From Paramarasmius palmivorus (Eukaryota; Basidiomycota; Agaricomycetes; Agaricales; Marasmiaceae): a DNA stretch of 64,000 nucleotides. Shown piece by piece: positions 22,360 to 33,295 of this stretch; position 1 is the first letter of the stretch, and each line of letters opens with the position of its first letter. Position numbers and translations under genes: made by a program. The DNA is taken from assembly GCA_037176845.1 (NCBI GenBank), contig JAYKXP010000019.1:186001-250000 (forward strand). The letters are read 5' to 3'. The notes below the pieces were generated by a model, which ran no database searches, had not been told where the DNA came from, and saw nothing but the letters and a program-made list of their open reading frames with translations.

Positions 22360-22584
22360 AGCTTGGAGGGCTTCCTCCGAGTCATAGATCGGAGGATAGG
22401 GACATGTAGCATATATGTATTCTTGCTCAACGAATTAGCACTAACACGGTGCTGGGTTCGAAAAACATAACTTACTAGCGCTGTGGTGATATTTCCGATT
22501 ATATTATGACCGCTGATAATGGCATATTCATTCCTGGTTGATTTACGGATACCTGGAGCGACATTCAAGTACGTTTCCCACCAG

Positions 22585-22735
22585 CATGGAGGCATATAGA
22601 AGAATCCGTCCTACGCTCGACAAAATTATCGCCGCTCTCAAAGAGCAAGGTATCAGAGAATTCGGTGCAACAGGGTACGGTACTGCTTCGGCGATCGTGT
22701 GCGGGTGTATCAAGCGGGTAGTCGTGCGGCGATGT
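22585..22735 (+). pseudogene. Fragment of an unidentified gene (relative of 9,030-9,110)
   Basis: The frame reads M-E-A-Y-R-R-I-R-P-T-L-D-K-I-I-A-A-L-K-E then Q-G-I-R-E-F-G-A-T. The same peptide pattern is found on the minus strand at 9,030-9,110. It is too short for a gene and has no recognised domain. Likely a duplicated scrap of a gene outside the window. Confidence 0.35.
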
Positions 22736-22749
22736 CTGCCTAGGGGAGA

Positions 22750-24901
22750 CTAGGTTCGGAGTGATGCCGCCAGCATCCTCTAGTCAAGTCAGGACATACT
22801 AGTGCCACTGACACAGCAGTGATGACGATGATCAGGATCAGGGTCGCAAAGTCTAGCACGGGGCACTTTTGTTGTTGAGTCAAAAGAATCTTTGATCCCA
22901 CGGTAGACGTCCCCCTGTGTTGGATCACTACCTAGATTATTCCATGCGCTAAGCTCTAAAATTCCGAAACATTGCGATGTCTACACACCAGAGTCACTAT
23001 AGCGAGCCCCGTTGTCTGTTCTATTGTGATCACCGGTATTGGTTGTCCCGTGTTGGTCGCGCATGATAACAATACTAGAGTATTATTGATGACGATTGTA
23101 TACGTATGTCCGCCTAGGTACCTGTGAACGAATACAGTGAGGTGGATTGACCCTTTCCATCTGGTGTCCAGGAAACGTGAATGCCCAAACTGAAGTCCAT
23201 ATAAGTCCATAGTTTTTGAACGGTGACTCGGGATGATATCCCTCAGGCAGTTCCCTGATAGGCGGATGGCGACGCGATGGAGTGACCTTCGAGTCGAAGT
23301 CGGATTGCCGCACAAGCTGGAACGTCCATATAACCTCCGAGTCAGGATACCATCCCGGTCCCCTTGGTTGCGATTCCTCGCCGGAGATAGTGAAACACCA
23401 GAAAGGGAGTATACTGGAAATGCGGTCTAATCATGTGTACGGAATACGTTTCGGGTTTTCGACTTGCTCGCATGTCCCGTCTACGATCTTGTCAGAAGGC
23501 TGGATCCTGCTGTATCTATGGACGTAAGGTTCCCGTAGCGTATCTTGAGAAGACGATATGTGGGAGATGTGTTCGGGGATATCCCGCGGTTTGCATTCGC
23601 GTTTTGACACTACAGTGTGAGAAAGGTGAGAGCCTTCCTCCGAGTCCATACATCCCGAATCGTGAAGTCGCGAGGATCGAGGAACTGGGGGATCATGGCC
23701 GGGGGGACCAGTAAATCCTCGTGGTGTCACAGAGTGGTTTGTTGAAGGGGATTTAGGAAGAGGTGAAGAAGAATGATTGTCGATAATGGGATGGCTGATA
23801 ATTCGTGCACCAGACTTGGATTCTATCATTATCGTTGACATGTTCCCTGAGCTGGGAGACGACTGCACAGGGGACATGACAGGAGAGTTCGAATTCGCGA
23901 ACGGGTAGCTGACCGCTGCCTTCAGCAAGTCCTTTCTCCAGTTATCGCCATGGTTTGTGGAGGAACCCCCTGGGCTGCTGGGAGGCGGCAGTCGATCGGC
24001 CAGTAAAGCTGCGCCCACGGACTCCTCAACGCCTGAACCATGTCGTGCAGGGGTCTGAACAGGAGATATTGGTAAAGATAGAGGTAAATCCATCGAGTCA
24101 GTAGGGTCTATCATATCTTCGTGGCCTTTCTGTACGGAATCTTGTCGTACGCCGCGCGCTTTTATCTCCTGTTTGGCAGCGCTCGCAAGGGAGGACATCT
24201 TTTCGCGTACAACGACACGAAAAGTGGGAAGTGATGGAGGGGTACATGACCAAAGACCACTTGTGTACACCGGTGAACGTAGTTGACTCTGGAATGCTGA
24301 TGTAGTAGCATTAGATGTCGGACGAAGCAACGACTTGGAGGTAGGTGTTGGAGGCTTGGATTTCGGCTTCCTGAAAAGGTCGAAAAAACCGGTATCTGAT
24401 GTGCGTACGGATGTGGTGTATGTTCTGGATTGTGTGTGCTGAAACTGGGCGTACTGAGGTGGAATGTATGAAGGAGGCGGTGTCGACTTGTGCGACTTGT
24501 GTGGTTTGGATGATTTGTGTAATTTGGACTGTTTATGTGATGTGGACAAATTGTGTGATTTGACTGCGGGTGCTAATCGCCGCGGTGCAGCAATTCCACT
24601 CGAAAGTGAAGGTTCTCCACGAGTCACTCTGGTCACCCCATCCCACTGTCCGTTCGCATCGACATCTGACCTGGTTCCGAAATGTGCTTTGTACTCTTGA
24701 CTATGAGCCTCGGTTGTGTCGCACCATCTCGCTATACGAGCCTGGCTTTCGAGGTACCGCCGGTAGGCTTCCGGTGAGTCGTCATGATGTGGGCCGAATT
24801 AAGGAAGTGTAAATGTATAAAGGAATGAAGTGGTCCTAAGGTTCGTACTTCCGGAGAGAGTATTGAATGAGGATATACCTCGCTAGGTCATGTTGGAACA
24901 T
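22750..24901 (-). CDS. Hypothetical Ser/Pro-rich protein with C-terminal membrane segment
   Basis: Not recognised. The likely start is at 24901 (M-F-Q-H-D-L-A-R-Y-I-L-I-Q), with a donor at 24849/24848. A long exon (about 24,750-23,440) encodes ~400 residues rich in Ser, Pro, Lys and Thr, with S-K-P-H-K-S-H-K-S-type repeats and many P-x-S/T-P sites; it looks disordered. A following segment (about 23,385-23,140) reads W-Y-P-D-S-E-V-I-W-T-F-Q and I-R-E-L-P-E-G-Y-H-P-E-S-P-F. A hydrophobic run (A-T-L-I-L-I-I-V-I-T-A-V-S-V-A-L-V) near 22,800-22,850 may be a membrane anchor. The exon joins downstream of 23,440 are my guess. It diverges from the retroelement region at 25 kb. Confidence 0.45.
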
Positions 24902-24984
24902 GGGTGTAAAGTCCAGAGAACTGAGGCTCAGGTTCGTCGTGGATGTAATTGGTGAACCAGGATTTGGCGCCAACGAGGTCCGAA

Positions 24985-25150
24985 AAGTTCCGAGATAAGC
25001 CCGAGAAGCCGAGCGGAGGCTTATCAGAGGAAAAGTAAAGTGCGAGGAGATGACGCGCACATAAAACCTGACGGGTTTGACGCGTCTTGCCTTCGACACT
25101 CATCTCCTCAGCTGCCTCCTCTACTTCTTTCGCATTTTCGTTTTCATCAT
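24985..25150. repeat. ~155-base direct repeat, left copy
   Basis: Matches 31,190-31,345 in direct orientation with a few indels. It holds a stem-loop (GATAAGCC ... GGCTTATC at about 24,993-25,025) and the shared tract GACGCGTCTTGCCTTCGAC followed by a pyrimidine-rich stretch. It could be an end of the retroelement, or a promoter copied in front of two genes, since the right copy precedes the HNH-family gene. Confidence 0.6.
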
Positions 25151-25203
25151 CGTTCCCACTATATCACCCACCATGTTTCAAAAATACATGATTTACAAGA
25201 CCT

Positions 25204-25477
25204 CATGGAACGCACAGACCTCGATGAAGGACCCCGGATCGTCAACGACGGACTCATAGTGACGAGGCAGCTATTACATTCATTAAATCTCTCTCTTTTG
25301 AGAGAAAAGTTCGAGATGAATGCCAGGATACGTGAGGAGAATTCAGCCAGAAGAAGGAAGACGCTGGAACACGCCAGGGACCCGACAAAACCTGCAGGTT
25401 CACGCGTCGCCTCGTACGTGGACATCACCAGTGAAGAATGGGTCAGATTGTCGAGTCGAAGAGTTTTATTTGAGTAA
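25204..25477 (+). CDS. Hypothetical 90-residue ORF at the left end of the retroelement
   Basis: A frame from an ATG at 25204 (M-E-R-T-D-L-D-E-G-P-R) to a stop at 25477. It is charged, probably helical, with E-K-F-E-M-N-A-R-I-R-E-E-N. No domain recognised. It lies just inside the left direct repeat, so it may be the first reading frame of the element, or an unrelated host exon. Confidence 0.3.
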
Positions 25478-26279
25478 GGTTTGAAGATTTATTATGTCAG
25501 ATACGGTCCTGTCTAGGGTCGAGAAGTGGATAGGTTCGAAGGACAAGGGCGGAGATATGCCTCAAACCGAGGTTTCGCGAGGAGGATATATGCACCCCGG
25601 ATAGTACGAAAAAACCTATCAAGTCCAGCACATTTCGACCATCACTATTCCCAAGGAGCTCAAGCGTCTCCAATCTCGCACACTGACAAGCCTTCCCTTC
25701 CCTACTCACCGATACCAACCTCAAGATCTTCCTTGAACGCGAGACGCAGATTCCCTGTTGTCAAGAAAAACCACATTGGACAATACCAAAGTTTCAGTTC
25801 TCAGTCCTTGACTGGATCTGTAAGGAGTTGAAGATCCCCAAGAACGACCCAATGGACGGCATTTCCTACCAGCAGTACGTACGGCCTCTGCCAACTACAC
25901 GCGACTCCTCCAGGAGATGGACCCGGATGGTAAAAACAGGAAACAGGCTAGGTGGGCGGAGCAGCATTTCGCGTTGTCTTTGTAGTTCAGAAGGACGCCG
26001 AAGAACTGTATCCTTTCTGGAAGAAGAAGGAGTTTCGAACTTCGTATGATTCGTTTCAGCAGGGATCTCCGGTTGCTTTCGACATCAACCAATACCTAAC
26101 CATTTTGGAAACCTGCCGTACCGCTCACATGGCCGTCGAAGGGATTCGTACCACCTTTTCTACACCTTCCAACCCCTCCTTCCATCTTCCTCATCCCACA
26201 CCTCCTCATCTCATTCTCAGGCTTCCCAACGGCGTCCCAAGGCTTCAACGGCCGCTACACTCCTTACCAGCAGCCCTTT

Positions 26280-26600
26280 CAGGGTGGCAAGTGCGGCGAA
26301 CTCCTCGTCGCATCACTGCCTCGTATGTTCAGAACGAGGACACGGGATCCGTTCACACCCTGAAGACAAACCGTCACTTTGGGCCTCCGTCGAAGGTGGC
26401 GAGCTCATCGCTCCAAAGGGCGCCACGCCGGAAAGACAATATGCATCAATTTCAATGTCTCAGGCATAAACGAGGCGAAGGAAGGTGCTCACGTTGCAAG
26501 CGAGCACACATCTGTTCCTTCTGCGGATTCACCTCCCACCATGCACTCTCTTGGACATGCCGAGCCTCGACCTGCCGATGCCAACTAAGCTGGACAACAG
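26280..26600 (+). pseudogene. Gag-like region with Cys/His knuckle
   Basis: In one frame: I-C-I-N-F-N-V-S-G (26,440-26,466). Then, after a shift, G-R-C-S-R-C-K-R-A-H-I-C-S-F-C-G and H-H-A-L-S (26,480-26,560). Such C-x2-C...H-x2-C-x2-C clusters lie between the gag-like part and the RT in agaricomycete DIRS-like elements. At least one frameshift separates the two halves. Confidence 0.5.
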
Positions 26601-26829
26601 CTTCAAGTCTCTTCAAAAGCCGGCCTAGAGTACCACGATTTCACTCTCTCCATTCATCCTCGCACCTTCCCCAGAGACCTGCACCTCTCCAGCGACAACG
26701 AAATTATACGCGCATTCAAACCCTTATGATCCACAACTTTCCAGAGACACCTCGACCACCTTAATCTTTCCTCTTCCTTTCCTCTCCTTATCAACACCTT
26801 ACCTTTGGTTTCCCTATTGGCTCAATGCC

Positions 26830-28890
26830 GGAGATCACCCAAACTGTCCCGTCATGAAGAACCACGATTCCGTCACCAAACACATTCATGCAGTTACGAG
26901 TATGTTCAAGAAGAGTTGGCGGCTGGCCGAATTTCAGGTCCTTTCACCTTGGCAAGGGTGGAGGAGATCCTTCGTGGGCCTGTGGTCGTGGTCACCCTTA
27001 TCGTGGCGGAGCAATGACCGAGGTCCTGACCTTGAGCCAAAGTTGCGAGTCTGTCGCAATCTATCCAAGGATGAATCTGGTACAGGTGGCCGTGAACTCT
27101 CACGTGGAGAGGGATGACTTCCAACTCATTTTGATACAGCTCGCATGTTCGCTAAGACGGTGAGTCTCTACTTTCTGTTTTCCTAATTTTTCAGATCATC
27201 TCGCGTTTTCTCGTTCAATCTATGGATTCATGCCTGTGGTGTTATTACACCCTCTCGTTCACGCCGTCGCGTGGGTGTCGTTACACCTTATCTCGTTCAT
27301 GCCGTCGCATGGGTGTCGTTACACCTCTTCTCCGTTACATTGCTGCGTTGGTGTCATTACACCCTTCTTCGTTTACGCTGTTGCGTTGGTGCCGTTACAC
27401 CTCTTCTCTTTTACGTTGTTGCACTGGCATTGCTACACCCATTTTTTCGTTTACACGCTGTCGCGTTGGTGCGTTACACCTTCTTTCGTTCACACCGTTG
27501 TGTTTATGTTGCCCATGGTACTTTTGGTGGCATTGTTCCTTCATAGCTCATCACACCTCGCATCGTAGCATGTTGCTTACTCGTCTCTCTGTTAGGTGGG
27601 TCCGAGGCACCCCCAGGTCTCCAAGCATGCACGGTGGACATTGAAAAATTCCACCGGACATTGCCCCGTACTTCCACATTCACACAAGCCATGGATCGTT
27701 TTTCAAGGCCGTGATGGTGAATTTTTATGTGGATCATTGGTCATCCCTTTGGTCTCGCATCGGCGAGCAGCAATTCCGGCAGGGGGGGGGGTGATCGCTA
27801 ATGCAATGGTCAGCATTTGGCTAGCCAGAGACGTTGGGCCAGTCCACAAGGATGAAGATGACATCAATACCAGCCGAACCCCTATTAGCACTCTGCCAGC
27901 ACCGCACCTTTCATATCACCTTCCTCTTCTACCATATCCTTCCCCTTCATTGACCGCGGTCTCACCTCTCAACTCCAACGTTGAGTTCGTCTATGCGTAC
28001 GACAAGGAGTCAATGCTTGCATTGATTGCTGACCTCTGTGTTCCGCTACATCGAACAAAAGGTGACGCCAGTTCGTCTGGTCACCACGTTCATTGGCTTT
28101 CTCTGGAATCTTCCATTGAAGCAGGTCTCCCTGCCGGAGGAGAAGCGGCTCAAGTATCATAACAGAGTTCGAGCCTTTATTGATGCGTACTCGGACTCTC
28201 GATGCAGAGTTCAGTCAGTTGAATCAATCCATGGCACCTTAACCCACTGTGCTTTCGTCTACCAAGAAGGTCGCACATACTTATCATCCATCTCCAACTT
28301 TGCGGCCACGTTTCCAGATGAGTTTCTGCACGTTAAAACCACCTCGAGAAAATGCTCGCGGATTTGGTTTGGTGGCGGGAATCAGCTGGCAAATCCCAGC
28401 TTCTTCAGACAACTATGCCCCAACTTGCTTTGCAGGATCTGGGCATCTTCGTGGATGCTTCCACAGATTGGGGCATTGGTATCATCATTGGTCACATGTG
28501 GGCAGCTTATCGTTTGATCCCCAACTGGAAGTCACACCTAGCAGGGCGTGATATCTGTTGGCTAGACTATAGCGATCGAAATCGTTCTATACTTTCTGGT
28601 CAAACTTGGCCATGAGAACTCCGTCTCCTCATTCACTCGGAACAATCAAGGTACTATTCGGTGCCTTCGCCAAATTCCGTAGCCCCAACAAATTCATCAA
28701 CCTCTCCTTACGACGCATGCACGCAGCCCTTGCTTCTGCTTCTCTTGACCTCGAATAGTGACTTATGTCAACACCAAGGATAATGTGGCCGACCCAATTT
28801 CACGCGGAACATTGGGTGACCCATTGTTCAAGCTCCTCGAATGTTTTCCTCTGCCTGAGGAATATCGTGCATTTATCGTTTATGTTTAAT
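26830..28890 (+). pseudogene. Reverse transcriptase / RNase H, broken
   Basis: The N-terminal part reads Y-V-Q-E-E-L-A-A-G-R-I-S-G-P-F (26,905-26,950) and, in another frame, L-R-V-C-R-N-L-S-K (27,040-27,070). After a 430-base interruption the palm continues with V-D-I-E-K-F-H-R-T-L-P and H-K-P-W-I-V-F-Q-G-R-D-G-E-F. The catalytic YxDD box is replaced by K-D-E-D-D-I-N (27,846-27,870). Downstream, F-I-G-F-L-W-N-L-P and V-S-L-P-E-E-K-R-L-K-Y are the connection region, and D-A-S-T-D-W-G-I-G-I-I-I-G the RNase H core (28,450-28,490). Frames change several times, so it is inactive. Confidence 0.7.
27180..27595 (+). repeat. Minisatellite inside an intron-like gap of the RT
   Basis: At 27,225-27,510 about seven degenerate copies of a ~38-base unit (core GTTGGTGTCGTTACACC with a variable TTCTTCGTTTAC-type half) lie in tandem. 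The gap opens with GTGAGT at about 27,160 and closes with TTAG at about 27,595. The RT protein pattern resumes on the far side, which suggests an intron that has grown by repeat expansion. The open frames here are products of the repeat. Confidence 0.6.
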
Positions 28891-29479
28891 TACCGTTTTT
28901 GATACTGCGCCGGCTAGCAGCAGCGCGAGTTCCGAGGTTCCGCTGTCCTCAAGAAACTCAAACTAGCATTTTCTGGACTGTTCTTCTCGTACGTTGAAGC
29001 TTCAATGGCTCATTTCGTTTGTTCTGATATTCTTCTAGCCCACTATCATTATCGTTATTTCCGAATCAGCAGCCGAGCCAGCTGTCATACCTGATCCCAA
29101 GATCAACGTCCTGCTTGTACGTTTACGTTTACATTTCGTTGGGTCTCCATCCTGATCGTCGTGTCCAGTGCATCACCAATATCATTTGACTCTGTTACTC
29201 CTTGGACGTACACCACCGGAGTGTCCCACATATCACTTTGCATCCTCTCCTTTCTTTGATCCTTCAGTCAGCGACTCGGCCCCATCACAAACGGCTCTGT
29301 CGACACCATTCACAACTTCCTGTTTCAACCCCAAGCCAGCATCAAGCTTCTTCACACCAATCCCCTTCTCCCACTTCGTCATCTTCCTACTCAGACGCTC
29401 CCCTTCGTCCCAAGGTCCCAGCTGGCCAGCGCCTCTACCAATGGGATACGGTCTTTTCTCGCAGAGCCAAAGAGGCAGA

Positions 29480-30600
29480 ATCAGAGAAGTGGGCCTAAGA
29501 AGATTCTCGAGTGGGCCCAGAAGGCTAAACAGTCTAGCTTTGCCGAGAATTCTGAGACCAAATATGGGGCTGGTATCCTGCGCTTCATGGAGTTCTGTGA
29601 TCAGAACGACATCGACGAGGAATTACGCATGCCAGCTGATGCTACCCTTATCGCGGCATTCGTTGGTTGTCATCTTGGGAAAAAGTTCCCGGTCGCACAA
29701 TCAAGAATTGGCTATCTGGACTACGTGCTTGGCATATCCAGGCTGGAGCTACCTGGAACGGTGACCTAGAAATCATTCCAAGCTGGCTCGTGTGGCAGCT
29801 AACAAAGCTGGTGTTCACCTTCAGAAGGATCCCAGAGCACCTGTTACAAGGAGGTACTATGGTTTCCCTGAAATCGGGTCTCAATACAGCTACATCCAAA
29901 GGTGCCGCAATATATGGTTGTGCTGTGGCAACTGGTTTTGGTTGCCGTCGTTCCTGGGGAAATGACCGTTCCTTCCGCCAAGAAATTCAACCCGCTTTTC
30001 CCACTTTACCAGATCCCACCCTCGCGTACGCAAGACCACTCGTCATGGTTATATTACTTGGGCCTTGACTGTTCCTTGGACAAAATCAACCCGCGAAAAA
30101 GGTGGTACCATCATTCTTACCTCTCGTCCTGGGATCCCGATGGTATATGTCCAGTATGGTGTGTCGACAAATCATCTTGAGGTCAATAAGGACATTCCAC
30201 CAGATTTTACCCTTTCTTTACGTATTTCGACGACAATGGCAAGCCTACGGTCCTGACCAAGGAGGACTTCATGGACACCTGCAGGGAGATCTGGAAGGCT
30301 GATGGACTGGACGATGTTTTCGGCCACAGTTTCCGTATTGGTGGTGCAGTCGAACTCCTTCTTGCAGGAGTTCCTCCTCATATCGTGGCCGAGACAGGTG
30401 GTTGGACTTCGTTGGCATTTTTGCTCTATTGGCGCCAGGTCAAGGATATCGTTCCCGCATTCACTGCTGATTCTTACCGAAAGCAGGACATGGACAATCT
30501 GATGGACATCATTGATCGTTACCAAAAGTCTCTCTCTATTTCTTCTGCTCAGCTAGATGCCGCTTCTGCAAACCTCCTTAGGCGTACCATTACCACATAA
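29480..30600 (+). pseudogene. Tyrosine recombinase, broken
   Basis: An N-terminal core-binding part reads Y-G-A-G-I-L-R-F-M-E-F-C-D (29,560-29,600) and, after a frameshift near 29,670, G-R-T-I-K-N-W-L-S-G-L-R-A-W-H. The catalytic half ends with F-G-H-S-F-R-I-G-G-A (H-x-x-R box, 30,320-30,350) and a W-x-S...L-Y-W-R segment with the likely nucleophile Tyr near 30,428. The last frame (30,271-30,600) is open to a clean stop, but the first catalytic Arg region at 30,100-30,270 lies in other frames. Non-functional as it stands. Confidence 0.7.
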
Positions 30601-30609
30601 TTCGTTTAC

Positions 30610-31190
30610 ATGCATTGTCACATTCTCAAGCTACCTCCGCTTACTATTGTGGTCTTTTATGGACTTTACTGTATTTCTCGTTACACTGTTTATCACCTCA
30701 CTTGTATGTCGCACAACGTCTGTAATGCCATGTGTATCATTTCATCAGTTCGGTGGGCTATATTAGCCAAAACAGGTGTTTACTTTCGCATGTAAAAACG
30801 GGGAATAGTGCGTTGGGCACTTTGACAAGGAGCTGACTTGGGGACCATAAGGACCTCCCTTCATATGTTAAATCTAAATTATTCGCGAGTCGTAATACAT
30901 CATTTCCGGCTAGATATAGCAGGTCGAACCAAGGGACTAATCACTTTTCAAACAATCTTTGCTGAGCCCCTGCTCTGTTGGGGAGTCTCGTATCTTCGGT
31001 AGTGCTTCCTCTCCTCGACGTTGGAGCATTTGCTCAGTCTGGGAGATCTTGAGCTTCAGCACTTACCTCCGATACTTGTTTTCCTGGGCGGGTGGCCAGC
31101 CTCCGGCACACCCGTTCTTTCTGTGTGAAGATTGGATTGACACAATCTTCACTTTCCTTTCCTGTGCTCATTCAGCAACGTCCTTATTCC
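30610..31190. other. Region right of the recombinase
   Basis: No gene. At 31,085-31,190 a ~100-base segment is repeated at 31,512-31,612. It includes a small inverted repeat, TGAAGATTG ... CAATCTTCA. A GAGCTTCAGCA motif precedes both copies. Confidence 0.5.
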
Positions 31191-31345
31191 GAGATAAGCC
31201 GGAGCCTGCGGAGGCTTATCAGAGGATAAGGAAAGTGCGAGGAGATGAGCGCGCACACCTGACGGGTTGACGCGTCTTGCCTTCGACACTCATCTCCTCG
31301 CTGCCTCCTCTACTTCTTTCGCATTTTCGTTTTCCCACCCACCCG
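31190..31345. repeat. ~155-base direct repeat, right copy
   Basis: The partner of 24,985-25,150, with the same stem-loop (GATAAGCC ... GGCTTATC) and the same pyrimidine-rich end. It is followed by the upstream DNA of the HNH-family gene. Confidence 0.6.
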
Positions 31346-31668
31346 TTCCCTATTTCCGTGGCGTTGAGGTATCACAATTTGGTTTCCTTTTAAATCTTGA
31401 GCTTCAGCATTTGGATACCGAGACGCCCAGGCTTGGCCGGCAGTGCTGACGTCCGTTGGACGTCTGATTCATTGATTCTTGTTTCGGGCCCACCCATCCC
31501 AGCCCGAGCCCTCCCGGCCAGCCTCCGGCACACCCGTTCTTTCTGTGTGAAGATTGGATTGACACAATCTTCACTTTCCTTTCCTGTGCTCATTCAGCAA
31601 CGTCCTTATCCGATGCACAGCATTGACGCCAAAGTTTTCAGAACTTACCGGTACTTACCGTTTCTCCC

Positions 31669-33030
31669 ATGTCCGAGCCCTTGCCTGATCCAGACATTAC
31701 ACTCACATCCTGCTCTCCACATGTTCGTGAAGCATATTCCAGAGTTTTTAGAGCCCAGAAGCTCGCAGAAAAAGCCCAAAAGCCCGCAGAAAAAGCCAAA
31801 GAACAGAGAAATGCTCGGATTGTGGGTTACCTATTGATTTACCTGCATCAATTCGAACACACCTTGGACGAAACCCCTATAACCTACCTCGAGGAAGAGA
31901 TTCGTCGTTTGGAAAACGATGAGAAGGTATTCGAGCTAGGAGAACACTATCTCCAGCTATTTGCAGCCTGTACGTCTTTTACTCCGGCACCGTAGCCTCT
32001 CTTATCAGCCCTTGTCTAGTCCGCCGTCATAAACCAACGCCTTATCCGAGTACTCATCCTTTGCGCCCCTCTTTCGACAATCAAAAGGCAGAGCTCCTCG
32101 AAAGTTTAGTCGGGTCTAAGAGGGATCATGCGAGGGCGAAGCACCTGGTGCGTCGCTGCATATTGGCTCCTATTCAGCATTAGCTCATGCGCCTTGAAAG
32201 GCGCTTTTCCGCGATGGATTTCTATGCCTCGCGACCTCGCATCTTGAAACGGAGGGTGTATTGAAGCACGGCATATCACGCGATGGACGTTCCGCATGTC
32301 CAACCCAGTGTTGCCACATCTTTGGTGCTGGGAATGTCACGGATTGCCAGGAAAACGGACCCAAGGTGAGAACCCATATCGATAAGGTACCGTAGATTTC
32401 ACTGACGGACTTTATAGAGGCAACGTGCCAGTGGGATGCTGAGTATCCTCAAGGCCTTTGGGATCTCAATGTCAGACACGTTGCTTCAGGAGAATGGTGT
32501 TCATGACCTGCGTAACATTCTAACGCTTCAAACGCTATGTCACGAAGAATTTGATGGCAATATGTGCTTCGAGCCACAGAAGTGACGCATCAGGTACGCC
32601 CTATTTTTGTACCAATTGGCTTCGGTGCATTCAAGTGTATTGCAGTACAAGGTTCCACCATTTCTTCCCATCGTTCATATCCGATTTCACTCATAAAAAA
32701 TTCTGTCACTTTCAAAATCATGATGCCATCGTGGAAGGTTCTTCTTTTCCTATTCGAGAAAATGAAGGGAAACCCCGACCAATTCCTGCCTGACGCGAAG
32801 CTGTTGGCGCTGCAAGCCACTTGTGCCAAGGGTTGCACATATGTCTGGGTGCCGCCGAGGTTCTGGATGATTGGGATCGAGATCTTGACGAGAAGAAGGT
32901 TCTTGCTGCTGACGGCTCGGATGTGGATATGTTTAAGTATGCGTTGATGGGTTTTGGTGCAGAGCGGAGTAATTTGGAAATTTGGCAATCGGTTCGTCTG
33001 CTCTCTTCCCCTCAACTCTGGTTGAACTGA
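31669..33030 (+). pseudogene. HNH-endonuclease-family gene, probably decayed
   Basis: The first exon, from ATG 31669, encodes M-S-E-P-L-P-D-P-D with Y-S-R-V-F-R-A-Q-K-L-A-E-K and a helical E-E-E-I-R-R-L-E-N-D-E-K segment. This is the N-terminal pattern of the large basidiomycete HNH-protein family as I know it. Later pieces read C-H-I-F-G-A-G-N-V-T (32,310), L-R-N-I-L-T-L-Q-T-L-C-H-E-E-F-D (32,505-32,555) and V-L-D-D-W-D-R-D-L-D (32,860-32,890). The R-x-C-x-x-T-G-x-x-D part normally lying between them is missing or unreadable around 32,150-32,280. The pieces occupy several frames and not all joins have good splice sites. Nuclease activity is doubtful. Confidence 0.5.
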
Positions 33031-33039
33031 ACTAACGAC

Positions 33040-33295
33040 AAGGTGGTATTAACACAGACGGATTCGACTTGACCACCGCGGAAGTGTTCAAATGGCTCGT
33101 CCTAATCATACACAACAACCCGACGCTCGCGTTCGAAATCGTCCCATGTGAAGTGGAGGATGTGGGGATCTTGTCGTACTTACCCGTCAACCACAAACCT
33201 GGGATATGGCGATGGGGATGGAGGAGCCCTGGAAATCGGTAATTTTCGTTTAGTGAACCAAGATCATGGCGCTCACTATGGTGGGCTGAGTGTTG
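33040..33295 (+). pseudogene. Fragment related to the 41-43 kb hypothetical gene
   Basis: A frame reading L-T-T-A-E-V-F-K-W-L-V-L-I-I-H-N-N-P and I-V-P-C-E-V-E-D-V-G-I-L-S-Y-L-P-V matches part of the long exon at 41,813-42,508 (minus strand there). It breaks off at 33,295 directly into ERG8 exon 5 sequence. Confidence 0.7.

Larger units (their letters stand above)
25500..30600 (+). mobile_element. Degenerate DIRS-like retrotransposon (tyrosine-recombinase type)
   Basis: On the plus strand, pieces of a gag-like zinc-knuckle protein (26,400-26,590), reverse transcriptase (26,850-28,250), RNase H (28,400-28,890) and tyrosine recombinase (29,480-30,600) follow each other. RT/RNase H with a tyrosine recombinase instead of a DDE integrase defines the DIRS order. 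The pieces are in different frames with stops between them, so the element cannot move by itself. Boundaries are not certain: the 155-base direct repeats at 24,985 and 31,190 may mark its ends, but DIRS elements usually have inverted or split repeats. Confidence 0.75.

Noticed and set aside
23233..23714. Plus-strand frames opposite the Ser/Pro-rich gene
   Set aside because: Shadows of a long minus-strand exon with a stronger coding pattern.
27225..27510. CRISPR-like spaced repeats
   Set aside because: The units are tandem and degenerate without unique spacers, and the DNA is fungal; this is a minisatellite.
27222..27644. Three overlapping long frames rich in V, L, H and F
   Set aside because: They are products of the ~38-base tandem repeat, which has no stops in several frames.
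25500..30600. Gypsy/Copia LTR retrotransposon
   Set aside because: A tyrosine recombinase (H-S-F-R-I-G-G and a late Tyr) is present and no DDE integrase or aspartic protease is seen.
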